A stretch of 64,000 bases of DNA from Shewanella avicenniae (lineage in GTDB: Bacteria > Pseudomonadota > Gammaproteobacteria > Enterobacterales > Shewanellaceae). The position numbers and the translations under genes were made by a program. Within the stretch, counting starts at the first letter, position 1. Every line of letters begins with the position of its first letter. The notes beneath the pieces were generated by a model that did no database searches, was not told the DNA's origin, and saw only the letters and a list, made by a program, of their open reading frames with translations. The DNA lies in the NCBI RefSeq assembly GCF_017354945.1, contig NZ_CP071503.1, positions 124,001 to 188,000 on the forward strand. The letters are read 5' to 3'. Below, piece by piece: positions 44,900 through 53,980 of this stretch.

Positions 44900-45529
44900 A
44901 TGTCGCACTGGAAGGCTGCGCTGCTGTTATTGTTATCGCTCTGTTTACTGGTGCCGGGGGTAACCCAGCCGATTTTGTCACTCACGGGCACAGTGGAGAA
45001 AGCTAAGCTGTCGGCGGCGGGCATGGACATGTTAGCCACCAGTGTCGCCGATGATTCAGAGGCAGATCGCAAACATGCGCGCAATATGATTGGCATGGTG
45101 GCGGGCTTGTTTGGCCTTAATCATCTTGAAGGTGAAGTGCAGGTATTTGATAAAACCCGCAGCATCTGGAGTACGGTGACTGAACTGCATGATAGCGGCA
45201 ATATTGCGGTGGCGTTTTTGGTAATGCTGTTTTCGGTGATCATTCCGGTCATCAAAATTATGTTGACCTTGCTATCGATGCTGGCGCGCGAATCGCTGGC
45301 GCGCGGGCTGCAACAGGTTTCTGGCGCCTTATCCAAATGGTCGATGGCCGATGTGTTTGTGGTGGCGCTGATCATCAGCTTTATGGCCGGCAATGCCTCT
45401 GCGGGGATGGGTGATATGGTACGAACCAATGCCAGTTTTGGCAGTGGTTTCTGGTTTTTCCTTGGTTATTGTTTACTGTCGTTGCTGGGACAGAGCTTGA
45501 TGAAGCCGTCAGTGAAGACTAACTACTAA
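44900..45529 (+). CDS. PqiA-like inner-membrane protein
   Basis: Protein of 209 residues resembling half of PqiA (paraquat-inducible protein A). It has an N-terminal helix (AALLLLLSLCLLVPG), then VAFLVMLFSVIIPVIKIM, SKWSMADVFVVALIISFM and a final SFGSGFWFFLGYCLLSLL, typical of the family. GGAGG precedes the ATG at 44900. There is no PqiB-like partner here, so its link to lipid transport is uncertain. Confidence 0.8.
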   Translation: MSHWKAALLLLLSLCLLVPGVTQPILSLTGTVEKAKLSAAGMDMLATSVADDSEADRKHARNMIGMVAGLFGLNHLEGEVQVFDKTRSIWSTVTELHDSGNIAVAFLVMLFSVIIPVIKIMLTLLSMLARESLARGLQQVSGALSKWSMADVFVVALIISFMAGNASAGMGDMVRTNASFGSGFWFFLGYCLLSLLGQSLMKPSVKTNY

Positions 45530-45657
45530 TATCTAAAAGTGATAAAAATAATTTTTATAAAACCTAAAGCTATTAAGTATGGTTTTTGATTATTGGCCGC
45601 ATTCACCACGGCTCGCGATAATCAGCGCCATGTAGACTTAATGGCTTGAGAGTAGAT

Positions 45658-45834
45658 ATGAAAATTATTCAGCTGTTGTGCGCTGCAGTGGGACTGGTGC
45701 TGGTGACACAATATTGCTCTGCCATCGTGCAAGCCATAGTGTATTTGGGCACATTTATTGGTTTGTGGTGGGGTTTTTATCGCTCGCAACAAGCTCGCCA
45801 CACAGCTCGACACACAGCTCGCCACCCAGAATAG
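45658..45834 (+). CDS. Small single-membrane-segment protein, 58 residues
   Basis: Not recognised. An N-terminal hydrophobic segment (LLCAAVGLVLVTQYCSAIVQ) and a second one (YLGTFIGLWWGFY) are followed by a basic HTARHTARH tail, encoded by a short direct repeat. GAGAG lies just before the ATG, and a terminator follows at once, supporting a real transcript. Function unknown. Confidence 0.5.
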   Translation: MKIIQLLCAAVGLVLVTQYCSAIVQAIVYLGTFIGLWWGFYRSQQARHTARHTARHPE

Positions 45835-45863
45835 GACCGCAGCTAATCATTGCTGCGGTCTTT
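45835..45863 (+). terminator. Rho-independent terminator
   Basis: GACCGCAG (45835-45842) pairs with CTGCGGTC (45853-45860), followed by TTTC. Only 1 bp after the preceding small gene. Confidence 0.75.
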
Positions 45864-45884
45864 CACTTTCATGTTTAAGATGAG

Positions 45885-46190
45885 CTAACTATTGCCAAGC
45901 ACACCATTAGTGGCGATCGGCACAATCCAGTAACGGCACGGATTATGCTGACACACGGCGGCGATAGCGGCCAATAACTCTTCTTGCCGTTGCTGCGGAT
46001 GCATCACTTCAAATTTAAAAAACTCGCGGTAACCTTCCACTTGCTCCTTTAGGTTGTACTGACTGTGTTCGTGGCTAAAGCCACAGATATTGATCAAGCT
46101 AAAACCTGAAAGGTAATCCTGCGACATCAAGCAATCGACAATGTCATCTTTGATGTTGTGTTGGCTAATCAGCACTAACAGCTGTTTCAT
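45885..46190 (-). CDS. DUF3240 family PII-like protein of a metal efflux operon
   Basis: Protein of 101 residues with a PII-like ferredoxin-fold look (LVLISQHNIKDDIVDCLMS, INICGFSHEH) and residues His/Cys that could bind metal. DUF3240 proteins often follow CzcA-type pumps. It overlaps the pump gene by 4 bp (ATGA). It likely senses metal or modulates the pump; the truncated PII-like gene after the other czcA has the parallel position. Confidence 0.8.
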   Translation of the reverse strand: MKQLLVLISQHNIKDDIVDCLMSQDYLSGFSLINICGFSHEHSQYNLKEQVEGYREFFKFEVMHPQQRQEELLAAIAAVCQHNPCRYWIVPIATNGVLGNS

Positions 46191-49100
46191 TTGCGTTTCT
46201 CCAACGTTTCATAAAGCAATGGCAACAGATACAGGGTGGTAATGGTGGAGGTGATCAGCCCGCCAATCACCACAATTGCCAATGGCCGTTGAATTTCCGC
46301 CCCGGGGCCGGTGGCCAATGCCAGTGGGATAAGGCCAAACATGGCGGTGGTGGCGGTCATCAAAATCGGTCTCAAGCGGCGCGCTGCACCTTGTTTAACC
46401 CGATCTTCCAAGGTGGCAAACAGATGGCGAGATTGCTCGTAGTAGCTGACCATCACCACGCCGTTGAGCACCGCAACCCCAAGCAGCGCGATAAAGCCGA
46501 CCGAGGCGGGCACCGACAGATATTCCCCTGACAGATAGAGGCTGATAATGCCGCCCATCATGGCGAATGGCACGTTAGCCAAAATCAGCAGTGCCTTGGA
46601 AATGGTGCCGAAGGTGGTAAACAGGATCAGGTTGATCAGCATAATCGCCACCGGCACTACCAACAGCAGATTGTTGGTCGCACGCTGTTGGTTTTCAAAC
46701 TCGCCACCAAAGTTGAGGCTAAAGCCTCTGGGCAACTTCAGTTGCTGATCCAAGGTGGTTTGCAACTCTTCGACAAAGCCGACAATATCGCGTCCAGTGA
46801 CGTTAGTGGTCACCACCGCAAAGCGGTTGCCTTGCTCGCGGTCAATCAGAATGGGGCCTTCACGGAAGCTGATCTCGGCCAATTCACTCAAAGGTTTTTG
46901 AGTGGCGTCCGGCAGTAAAATCACTTGCTGCTGCAGCTGGGCTAGACTGCTGATGTTGTCACGCGGACGGGCGATCAGCACTGGCGTGCGCTTCTTACCC
47001 TGAATCACCTCAGTCACCATAATCCCTTCCAACTGGCTCTTGAGGTAGCGCCCAAAGCTCATTGCATCCATGCCGTAGTAACTGGCCAAGCCATCTTTCA
47101 GTTTGAGATTGATAAACGGACTGCCTTCGGTCATCGCGGTTTTTACATCCTGCGCGCCCGCAGTATGGCTAGTGATATCCGCAATCTGCCCCGCCAACTG
47201 GTTAAGCTGACCAAGGTCATCGCCAAAGATTTTTATCGCCACGTCACCGATGCTGCCGGTGAGCATTTCCGATACCCGCATCTGGATCGGTTGGGTAAAG
47301 TTGAAGTCGATACCGGGGAATTTCAGCACTTCGGTACGAATTGCATCAATCAACTCGTTCTTGGTGGCGAAACGCCATTCATTCGACGGTTTTAACTGCA
47401 GGAATACATCGGTTTCGTTGAGTCCCATTGGATCGAGGCCGAGTTCGTCGGCACCCGTGCGAGCCACCAGTTGCTCAATCTCCGGCACTGTTTGCAGCAG
47501 GTGCTGCTCAATCTGCTTATCCAGTTCCAGAGACGACGGCAGCGAGATCGAGGGCGATTTTGCCAACTGCAGAATAATGTCGCCCTCATCCAACGTCGGC
47601 ATAAAGGTTTTGCCGACGAGGGTAAACAGGCCAAAGCTCAGTACCAGTAGGGTGCTGGCGATTGCCACTGCTTTTTTACCGTGGCCGAGTACCCAAGTGA
47701 GGGTGGCCAGATAATGGCGTTTCAGCCAGTGGACAAACTTAGGTTCTTCCACTGCTTTCTCATTGACCAAGTAGGAGGCCAGCACTGGAATGATGGTCAG
47801 CGCCAAGATTAACGCCGACAACATGGCAAACACGATAGTGACCGCTACGGGAGTGAACATCTTGCCTTCGAGGCCAGTCAGCGTCAGCAGCGGCGAGAAC
47901 ACGATCATCACGATGACGGTGCCCGACACTACTGGCGTTGCCACATCCTTGGTGGCACGATAGATCAGGTGTAATCGCGGCACGCGCTGGCCGCCGGCCA
48001 GTTGGTTGACCATGTTTTCCACCACCACCACAGAGGAATCGACCAACATGCCGATGGCGATCACCAAGCCGCCAAGGCTCATCAGGTTGGCTGATAGATT
48101 GAAGTAACGCATCAGAATAAAGGTCGCCAGCGCAGCCAGCGGCAAGGCAAACGACACTACGAGGGCCGCGCGGACATTGCCAAGAAATAGCGCCAGCAAA
48201 ATGATCACTAACACAACCGCTTCAACCAGCGCTTCGGAAATGGTGCCGATGGCCGTATTGATCAACTTGGCGCGGTCATAAAACACGTTGAGTTTGCTGC
48301 CAGCGGGCAGGGTCTTTTCAATGTCGGCCAGTTTCAGTTTTACTGCGTTCACCATATCAGCGGTATTGGCATTCTTCAGAGCAACAATCAGCGCTTCAGT
48401 GGTTTCGCTGCCATCTTTGGTCACTGCGCCGTAGCGGGCGAGGTGACCAATCTCGACGTTGGCCAAGTCCTGCAGCCGATAGCTGCCGTTGGCGTTACTG
48501 ACAATCACCATCTGCCGCAAGGCTTCCAATGAATCGATGCGGCCTTCGGTGCGCACGGTAAAGTTGTCGGTGCCGACGGTAATCCGCCCCGCGCCGGTGT
48601 TGACGTTATTGGCTTCAATGCGGGCAATCAGTTCATCTTGGCTGAGGCCTGCTTGAGCCAGCGCTTGTGGATTGGGGGTGATCTGCAGCGTCTTGGCAAA
48701 GCCACCGAGAATATTCACATCGGCAACGCCCGGTACGGTGCGCAGCAGTGGCCGCACTTGCCACTCCAGTAGCTGGCGCCGTTCCAACAGCGTCATCGAT
48801 GGATTTTCCAGTGAAAACATAAAGATTTCACTGAGCGGCGTGCTCATTGGCGCGATGCCGCCTTCAATGGTGGCGGGCAGTTTGTCTTTCACTGCTGCCA
48901 GCCGATCGCTGACCTGTTGCCGTGCCCAATAAATATCAGTGCCTTCGTTGAAATCTAGGGTAATCGCGGTAATCGCATACTTGGTGGTGGAGCGCAAAAT
49001 TGATTGTTGCGGGATACCCAAGAGTTCGGTTTCGACCGGCACCGTCACTTGCGATTCAATCTCTTCCGCCGTCATCCCCGGCGCTTTCAGAATGATTTTG

Positions 49101-49240
49101 ACCTGTGTTGGGGAAATATCGGGAAACGCATCTAGCGGAATCCCTAGCCATGCGAAGCTGCCCGCAGCCGCCAAAATAAGGCCGGTGATCAGCATAAACA
49201 GCCGCTGAGTCAGCGAAAAGCGGATCATTGCGTTTAGCAT
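46187..49240 (-). CDS. Heavy-metal RND efflux pump (second system)
   Basis: HME-RND pump of 1017 residues. The N-terminus has IPLDAFPDISPTQVKI. The fourth-helix motif is AIGMLVDSSVVVVEN, unlike the DFG...DGAV motif of the first CzcA, so a different metal preference is likely; which one is unclear. The ATG at 49240 has GGAGG before it; the longer frame to 49294 overlaps the adaptor gene. It is the third gene of a CBA-type operon. Confidence 0.93.
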   Translation of the reverse strand: MLNAMIRFSLTQRLFMLITGLILAAAGSFAWLGIPLDAFPDISPTQVKIILKAPGMTAEEIESQVTVPVETELLGIPQQSILRSTTKYAITAITLDFNEGTDIYWARQQVSDRLAAVKDKLPATIEGGIAPMSTPLSEIFMFSLENPSMTLLERRQLLEWQVRPLLRTVPGVADVNILGGFAKTLQITPNPQALAQAGLSQDELIARIEANNVNTGAGRITVGTDNFTVRTEGRIDSLEALRQMVIVSNANGSYRLQDLANVEIGHLARYGAVTKDGSETTEALIVALKNANTADMVNAVKLKLADIEKTLPAGSKLNVFYDRAKLINTAIGTISEALVEAVVLVIILLALFLGNVRAALVVSFALPLAALATFILMRYFNLSANLMSLGGLVIAIGMLVDSSVVVVENMVNQLAGGQRVPRLHLIYRATKDVATPVVSGTVIVMIVFSPLLTLTGLEGKMFTPVAVTIVFAMLSALILALTIIPVLASYLVNEKAVEEPKFVHWLKRHYLATLTWVLGHGKKAVAIASTLLVLSFGLFTLVGKTFMPTLDEGDIILQLAKSPSISLPSSLELDKQIEQHLLQTVPEIEQLVARTGADELGLDPMGLNETDVFLQLKPSNEWRFATKNELIDAIRTEVLKFPGIDFNFTQPIQMRVSEMLTGSIGDVAIKIFGDDLGQLNQLAGQIADITSHTAGAQDVKTAMTEGSPFINLKLKDGLASYYGMDAMSFGRYLKSQLEGIMVTEVIQGKKRTPVLIARPRDNISSLAQLQQQVILLPDATQKPLSELAEISFREGPILIDREQGNRFAVVTTNVTGRDIVGFVEELQTTLDQQLKLPRGFSLNFGGEFENQQRATNNLLLVVPVAIMLINLILFTTFGTISKALLILANVPFAMMGGIISLYLSGEYLSVPASVGFIALLGVAVLNGVVMVSYYEQSRHLFATLEDRVKQGAARRLRPILMTATTAMFGLIPLALATGPGAEIQRPLAIVVIGGLITSTITTLYLLPLLYETLEKRK

Positions 49241-49241
49241 G

Positions 49242-50264
49242 TTACTCGCCTCCCAAACCCAGTAGCATGCCTTTTGCCGCTGCCACTGACTCACTCAATA
49301 CTTCACTGTGTTCCAGTGCCGGTTCAGGTTGCACTAGGTAGCTATCGCCACTGACGCCAACAATCAACACCTCAGTAGGTAGCAGTTGTTCGCCTTGATG
49401 ACGCAGCACGCGGCTGCCCGTGCCCCAGCTGTACACGCTTTGCTTCGGCAGTTGCAGGGCGTTGAGGCTTCTAAGTGGCGTTGCTTGCAGTTGCTGCCCG
49501 AGGGTCAGGCCACATTCATCGGGGATTGCGGCACTCCATGCTTGCACAAAACCACCCACGGCTAATTGCGCTTTGTGTTCGATGGGCAGTTGGCAGTTGG
49601 CCAGTTGCACCGCTTGAACCTCTGCGGCGATCATCAATGGCAACTGCAGCTGCAGTCGAATATCTTCAAGCGGAATCAGTGATAACAGCGGCTCGCCTTC
49701 CATCACTTGCGTCGTGGCGACGTCGTAGCGTAATACACCCGCTTTCGGTGCCAGCAATACCATGCCTTGCTGTGCTGGAGCGGGTTGCAGCAACTCCATA
49801 AAGTGATGCATATGCTCAAATTTGAGCTTGGCCGCAAAATATTGCTCGCTAATCTGACTCCACATCTCGGCGCCAATAGTGCCCTTTTTGTGGAGTGGTT
49901 TATTGTGTTGATAGCGGCTTTCGGCTAGATCAAAGCTTTCTTCAGCGGCCGCAAACTGCATCTGAAAATGGTGAATCCCTGCACCTTGCAGCAGTGCTAT
50001 CGGCTGCTCTTTGACAACGACGCTGCCGTTGCTGACCAGCCAATGATGCTGTTGAATGGTTTCGGGCACGCTCAGCACAAAGGCGTTGCCGGGCTCAAAG
50101 CTGACTTGGGCAGGCACTGGGCTGGCGGGAATTTGGTTAACGCTGCTGACGCTAGTAAAACTCACACTGAGATTGGCAAGGCTGCTTACGCTCAAGGGGT
50201 CAGCAGCTAGGGCGCAGCTCAATACACTCAAGGCTGTACAAGTGAAAAATGATGTCCGTTTCAT
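49242..50264 (-). CDS. Periplasmic adaptor of the second metal RND system
   Basis: Membrane-fusion protein of 340 residues with signal peptide (FFTCTALSVLSCALA). The lipoyl-like parts are VSNGSVVVKEQPIALLQGAG and MVLLAPKAGVLRYDVATTQV, separated by a short helical hairpin. Several His residues (HH pairs) in the hairpin may bind metal. It diverges in sequence from CzcB of the first system. It overlaps the channel gene by 4 bp. Confidence 0.85.
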   Translation of the reverse strand: MKRTSFFTCTALSVLSCALAADPLSVSSLANLSVSFTSVSSVNQIPASPVPAQVSFEPGNAFVLSVPETIQQHHWLVSNGSVVVKEQPIALLQGAGIHHFQMQFAAAEESFDLAESRYQHNKPLHKKGTIGAEMWSQISEQYFAAKLKFEHMHHFMELLQPAPAQQGMVLLAPKAGVLRYDVATTQVMEGEPLLSLIPLEDIRLQLQLPLMIAAEVQAVQLANCQLPIEHKAQLAVGGFVQAWSAAIPDECGLTLGQQLQATPLRSLNALQLPKQSVYSWGTGSRVLRHQGEQLLPTEVLIVGVSGDSYLVQPEPALEHSEVLSESVAAAKGMLLGLGGE

Positions 50265-51439
50265 AAGCTAACTCCAAGCGCTTGTAACTGTTTTGAATGC
50301 AATTCGGCTTGCTGCAACTGGGTAAGTTGCAGCCGACTTTCGGTGGCTAAGGTATCGATATAACTGCGCAGCCATGCCTGATATTGGGCAAAACCTTGCT
50401 GCTTGGTGGCGGCCAGCGCGTCGGTCAATTGCTGATTGAGCGTGAGCGATTGCTGCAATAGCTGCTGTTGTTGTTGCAGTTGCAGTTGTTGCTGCCGCAG
50501 CTCTGCGAGGGTGAGTTTGGTTTGCAGTAGCAGTTGTTGTTGCTGTTGTGCGAGTAACAATTCTTGTTCGACCAAACTGCCGACTTCTGCCTGACTCAAG
50601 CCGCTGCCGATGCTCAGTGGAATATCCAGCGCGACGCCGATGGCTTGCTCTTCCATACCGATTGTTGCGGTGTTCTTGCCGTTTAATGACAAGGTCCATG
50701 GGGTTTCCACTCCATCCGCACGAGATTGGCCGAGCAGCTTTTGCCGTTGCAACTGCAAGCTGGTTAACTGGAACAGTGGATTTTGGCTGCCGTCATCCTG
50801 CGGTAACGCACGCTTGCTTTCATCAAGCGGCGGTAGTTCTGCCACACCGGTCAGCCGTTGCAGCGCATCGGTGGCGGTTTGCAACTGTTGCTGTAGCGGC
50901 AGTTGGCTTAGCTGTAACTCTAGCAATTCTCGCTGCACCATCAGCAGTTGGCTGCTAGAGGCTTCACCGCTTTGATGCAGCGCCTGCTGGTGGCTGACAA
51001 GCTGCTCAAGCAGTTGTTGTCGATGCTGCAATTGCGCTAATTCCGCTTGGGCGAGTTGTTGCTGCCACCAGTATTGGCGCAGCAAGCCTGACAGATAAAG
51101 CTGTTGCAGCTTTTGCTGCTGTGCGGTTAGCTGTTGATCCAATGGCTTCAACTTGGCTTCTAAGCGGTGCAGTGCTGGAGACTTTAGTGCCAAGTTGAGG
51201 TTCAGTTCCTGCTCAAAACTGCGCTGGCTATCGAGCCCTTGCAGGTGGCTAATGCTGATGCTTGGTAAACCCAGCAACCACGAAGAACTTTGATAAAGTG
51301 GTGCTTGTTGTGCTGAACTGTGCTGTAGTTTAGCTTGTGCTTGCGTAACTAACGCATGCAGAGTTGCCTCATCGGCAGCCCTTACTGGCAAGATTGGCAA
51401 CAGCAATGCCAACGCCAAATAAAGTGAATGTGGTTTCAT
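50261..51439 (-). CDS. Outer-membrane channel of the second metal RND system
   Basis: TolC-family protein of 392 residues with signal peptide (SLYLALALLLPILPVRA). It is unusually rich in Gln and Leu, with long coiled-coil stretches (LLQQQQQLL-like). The ATG at 51439 fits the signal peptide; the frame reaches 51484. It is the first gene of the operon and faces a divergent regulator gene across a 24-bp palindrome. Confidence 0.85.
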   Translation of the reverse strand: MKPHSLYLALALLLPILPVRAADEATLHALVTQAQAKLQHSSAQQAPLYQSSSWLLGLPSISISHLQGLDSQRSFEQELNLNLALKSPALHRLEAKLKPLDQQLTAQQQKLQQLYLSGLLRQYWWQQQLAQAELAQLQHRQQLLEQLVSHQQALHQSGEASSSQLLMVQRELLELQLSQLPLQQQLQTATDALQRLTGVAELPPLDESKRALPQDDGSQNPLFQLTSLQLQRQKLLGQSRADGVETPWTLSLNGKNTATIGMEEQAIGVALDIPLSIGSGLSQAEVGSLVEQELLLAQQQQQLLLQTKLTLAELRQQQLQLQQQQQLLQQSLTLNQQLTDALAATKQQGFAQYQAWLRSYIDTLATESRLQLTQLQQAELHSKQLQALGVSL

Positions 51440-51526
51440 AGGCCGTATTTCATGGGGGAAAATAATGCCCTGCCAGCCTGACACATTCAGTTAGCGCGAT
51501 CGTCGGGGAAATGTCCCTAAAAGCTG

Positions 51527-51550
51527 CTTATGGTACATATGTACCATAAG
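51527..51550. promoter_or_regulatory. Perfect 24-bp palindrome between the efflux operon and its regulator
   Basis: Half-site CTTATGGTACAT (51527-51538) is followed by its exact complement ATGTACCATAAG (51539-51550). It lies 46 bp before the LuxR-type gene and 88 bp before the channel gene. It is probably the binding site of the regulator at 51596. Confidence 0.75.
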
Positions 51551-51595
51551 GCTATTTTGTTGATTTTAAAGTGTTTGCTGTATGGAGCGTTGTAA

Positions 51596-52129
51596 ATGAA
51601 GGATTGGTTGCTGATTACTTTGCTGAGTATCATTACTCTACTCAATTTGCTGGATGTGCTGTCGGATCTCGACTTGGGTGTGCCTGCTTGGCACATAGTG
51701 CAAGAGAGTTTACTGGTGACATTATCTGGGCTGGGGGCGATTTACATCAGCAGTGATCTGCTGCGCCGTACACGCAAAATTCGGTTGTTGGCGACCAAGC
51801 TGAAACGTGCAGATCACCGCATTGGCAATATCTCAACCCGCATGAAGGCAGCTCGCGAAGAGTACACCCAAGCAGTACAACAGCAGTTTGAGCAGTGGGG
51901 CTTAACCCGTAGCGAACAAGAAGTGGCGCTGCTTTTGTTGAAAGGCTTGAGCTTTAGAGAAATTGCGGGGGTGCGTAACACCAAAGAGAAAACCGTACGC
52001 CAGCAAGCCTCGTCGATTTACACCAAAGCGGAAGTGGATGGTCGCCACAGCTTTTGTGCTTGGTTTATGGAAGATTTTATTCAGCCTGCCAACCAAGACG
52101 TGCCGGAGCAGGGCATGCAGGCTGCATAA
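51596..52129 (+). CDS. Membrane-anchored LuxR-type regulator
   Basis: Protein of 177 residues. The N-terminus has two hydrophobic helices (LLITLLSIITLLNLLDVL and WHIVQESLLVTLSGLGAIYI), then a coiled-coil-like linker, then a GerE/LuxR helix-turn-helix (LTRSEQEVALLLLKGLSFRE, TKEKTVRQQASSIYTKA). No receiver domain is present, so it may sense a membrane or envelope signal. GGAG lies upstream of the ATG. It is divergent from the metal RND operon and probably controls it through the 24-bp palindrome. Confidence 0.85.
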   Translation: MKDWLLITLLSIITLLNLLDVLSDLDLGVPAWHIVQESLLVTLSGLGAIYISSDLLRRTRKIRLLATKLKRADHRIGNISTRMKAAREEYTQAVQQQFEQWGLTRSEQEVALLLLKGLSFREIAGVRNTKEKTVRQQASSIYTKAEVDGRHSFCAWFMEDFIQPANQDVPEQGMQAA

Positions 52130-52191
52130 GCAGTGGCTCTATGTTGTGTGGATGCAAGCGGCGAGTTAAGCCGCTGCCTACTGCCTACTGC

Positions 52192-53133
52192 TTAGTGCAG
52201 TGATACCACCGCCAACAGCGATCCCGAGCCAATACAAAACCACAATAGGGTCGCTGCGATTAATGGCTTGCTGCCTTGAGTGCGAAGTTTGCTGATGGTG
52301 ATGCCGCAACCTACTAAAAACAGACACACAATCAACAGCCGTTTGCCGACCATAAAGATGCCGTCATACAAGGCTTGCCCCTGTGGTAGCAGGGTCGTAA
52401 TCGCGATAGCGATGCAGTAGTACAGAATAAACATCGGCAATTTCAGTTTGCCATTGCCGCCAAACCATAGTGCACTCAACGCTGCGACTGGAATAATCCA
52501 CAATGCTCGCGCCAGCTTAATCGTGGTGGCCGTCTTTAGCGCTTCTTCACCGTAGGCTGAGGCCGCACCGACCACCGATGACGTATCGTGAATCGCAATC
52601 GCGCTCCACACCCCAAAATCATGTTGGCTCAGTGCGAGCAGATGGCCAATCAGCGGAAACACAAACAAGGCGATTGAGTTCAGCACAAACACACAAGCCA
52701 GTGCTAACGCTGTTTGATCGTTTTTGGCGTTGATGGCGGGCGCAACCGCCGCAATCGCGCTGCCACCACAAATGGCGGTGCCACAGGCGATCAGGTGGCC
52801 GGTGTTACGTTCCAGTTTAAACAGCTTACTCAGTAGCGTGCCGATCACTAGGGTGGCAATGATAGAGCCAAGGATCAGCGGCAGATTCGCCATTGTGATA
52901 GTCGCCGCTTCGGCAAAGGGGATGCCGAACCCGAGGCAAACAATCGAAAACGACAGCAGCTTTTTGGTCACTGCGCCCACTTGCCAATCGCTCGGCATGC
53001 CAACAATATTGGCCAGCATAAAGCCTAATAACAGCGCAGTAGGTGAATTGATTACCGGCAGCAAACAGCTCACACCTAGCAGCAACAACAGCGTTTTGCG
53101 ATAGCGTGGCTGTAACGACATACTGCTCAACAT
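52192..53133 (-). CDS. yeiH: YeiH family (UPF0324) inner-membrane protein
   Basis: Polytopic protein of 313 residues, about ten membrane segments. Family marks are [35 protein letters not shown] and [16 protein letters not shown]. Its transport substrate is not firmly known. I favour the ATG at 53133 (AAGGG seven bases before); starts at 53148 and 53193 are also possible. No LysR partner is adjacent, unlike in E. coli. Confidence 0.88.
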   Translation of the reverse strand: MLSSMSLQPRYRKTLLLLLGVSCLLPVINSPTALLLGFMLANIVGMPSDWQVGAVTKKLLSFSIVCLGFGIPFAEAATITMANLPLILGSIIATLVIGTLLSKLFKLERNTGHLIACGTAICGGSAIAAVAPAINAKNDQTALALACVFVLNSIALFVFPLIGHLLALSQHDFGVWSAIAIHDTSSVVGAASAYGEEALKTATTIKLARALWIIPVAALSALWFGGNGKLKLPMFILYYCIAIAITTLLPQGQALYDGIFMVGKRLLIVCLFLVGCGITISKLRTQGSKPLIAATLLWFCIGSGSLLAVVSLH

Positions 53134-53297
53134 CCTCTTTCCCTTCATGGCAATTTCGCGATTGAGGATGGCAGTATAAAAAGTGTCTGACAATGAGAAA
53201 AATCAAATTAACTTAATTGAGTGATTCAAAAATATTGAATCTTAGGGTGAGGGATTTCCTCGTGGCAGGCGTGGCGACCACTCAGTGCTAAAAATAG

Positions 53298-53323
53298 CAA
53301 CGGCCAACCTAAGTTGACCGTTG
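53298..53323 (-). terminator. Hairpin after the gene at 53356
   Basis: CAACGG (53298-53303) pairs with CCGTTG (53318-53323), with inner AAC/GTT pairing. On the minus strand TATTTTTAG follows. Confidence 0.55.
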
Positions 53324-53355
53324 TCGATGTGACGTTTGCGCCTGAGACCGGAGCT

Positions 53356-53865
53356 TTAGCCAAAGGCATAGCGCATCCCGCTGCCAAGCTCATCGGCTTG
53401 CATGCCTTGTGGGGTGTGGTCATGCAGCAAGCTGATCCAGTGACGTTGATTGTTAGGGCTGGCGCCGTTCTCTAACAATACGTCCTGCAACTTAGCGCAA
53501 TCATTGGCACCGATGTCGCCTTGACTATCAAAGCACAGTTCTAAGTGGCAGCCGGTTTCATGTTTCAGCAGCAGCGACTGCGGATTTTCGCGCTGGCCAC
53601 TGAGGGCGACAAACTGGCTTGGATGACGCAAGCCGGTGAAGGTGCCGTCTTTGCCACAAGCCAACAGGTGTTGGTAGTACACCAAGTAGCCCTTCACGTC
53701 TTGATGCGAGCCTTTGCTCAGTGGAAAAAGTTCATCCATTAATTGCTTCGCGTTGTGCAATTTGTCGGCAATATGGCGTAAAGTTAACGTCTGACACGCG
53801 ACCACTGCGGCAGCAATGCGCGGATGATGTGTTTTTAACTCGGTATGGTTTAATGAAATACTCAT
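53356..53865 (-). CDS. Uncharacterised soluble protein, 169 residues
   Basis: No family recognised. It is soluble, His-rich (for example HTELKTHHPR, KHETGCHLELCF, SLLHDHTPQGM) with three Cys. The start ATG follows GGGAG at good distance. It is divergent from the ScfR-like regulator at 53981 and shares its control region, so it may be a target of that regulator and act in short-chain acid or acetyl-CoA metabolism; this is inference. Confidence 0.7.
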   Translation of the reverse strand: MSISLNHTELKTHHPRIAAAVVACQTLTLRHIADKLHNAKQLMDELFPLSKGSHQDVKGYLVYYQHLLACGKDGTFTGLRHPSQFVALSGQRENPQSLLLKHETGCHLELCFDSQGDIGANDCAKLQDVLLENGASPNNQRHWISLLHDHTPQGMQADELGSGMRYAFG

Positions 53866-53944
53866 ACTGTTTACTCCCGTGGTTGCCGTGTGGTGATAAT
53901 CCCTTATTGGATGTTTTGTAGACTATCGAAATTTTTACTATAAT

Positions 53945-53971
53945 TTCACAATAAAAATTCTACATTGTGAA
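53945..53971. promoter_or_regulatory. Candidate operator for the ScfR-like regulator
   Basis: Eight-bp arms TTCACAAT (53945-53952) and ATTGTGAA (53964-53971) with an 11-bp spacer. It ends 9 bp before the regulator start, which suggests autorepression. Confidence 0.6.
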
Positions 53972-53980
53972 TTTTACAAA

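Noticed and set aside
52157..52175. AGCGGC/GCCGCT hairpin after the LuxR-type gene
   Set aside because: It is short and lacks a T-run; not listed as a terminator.
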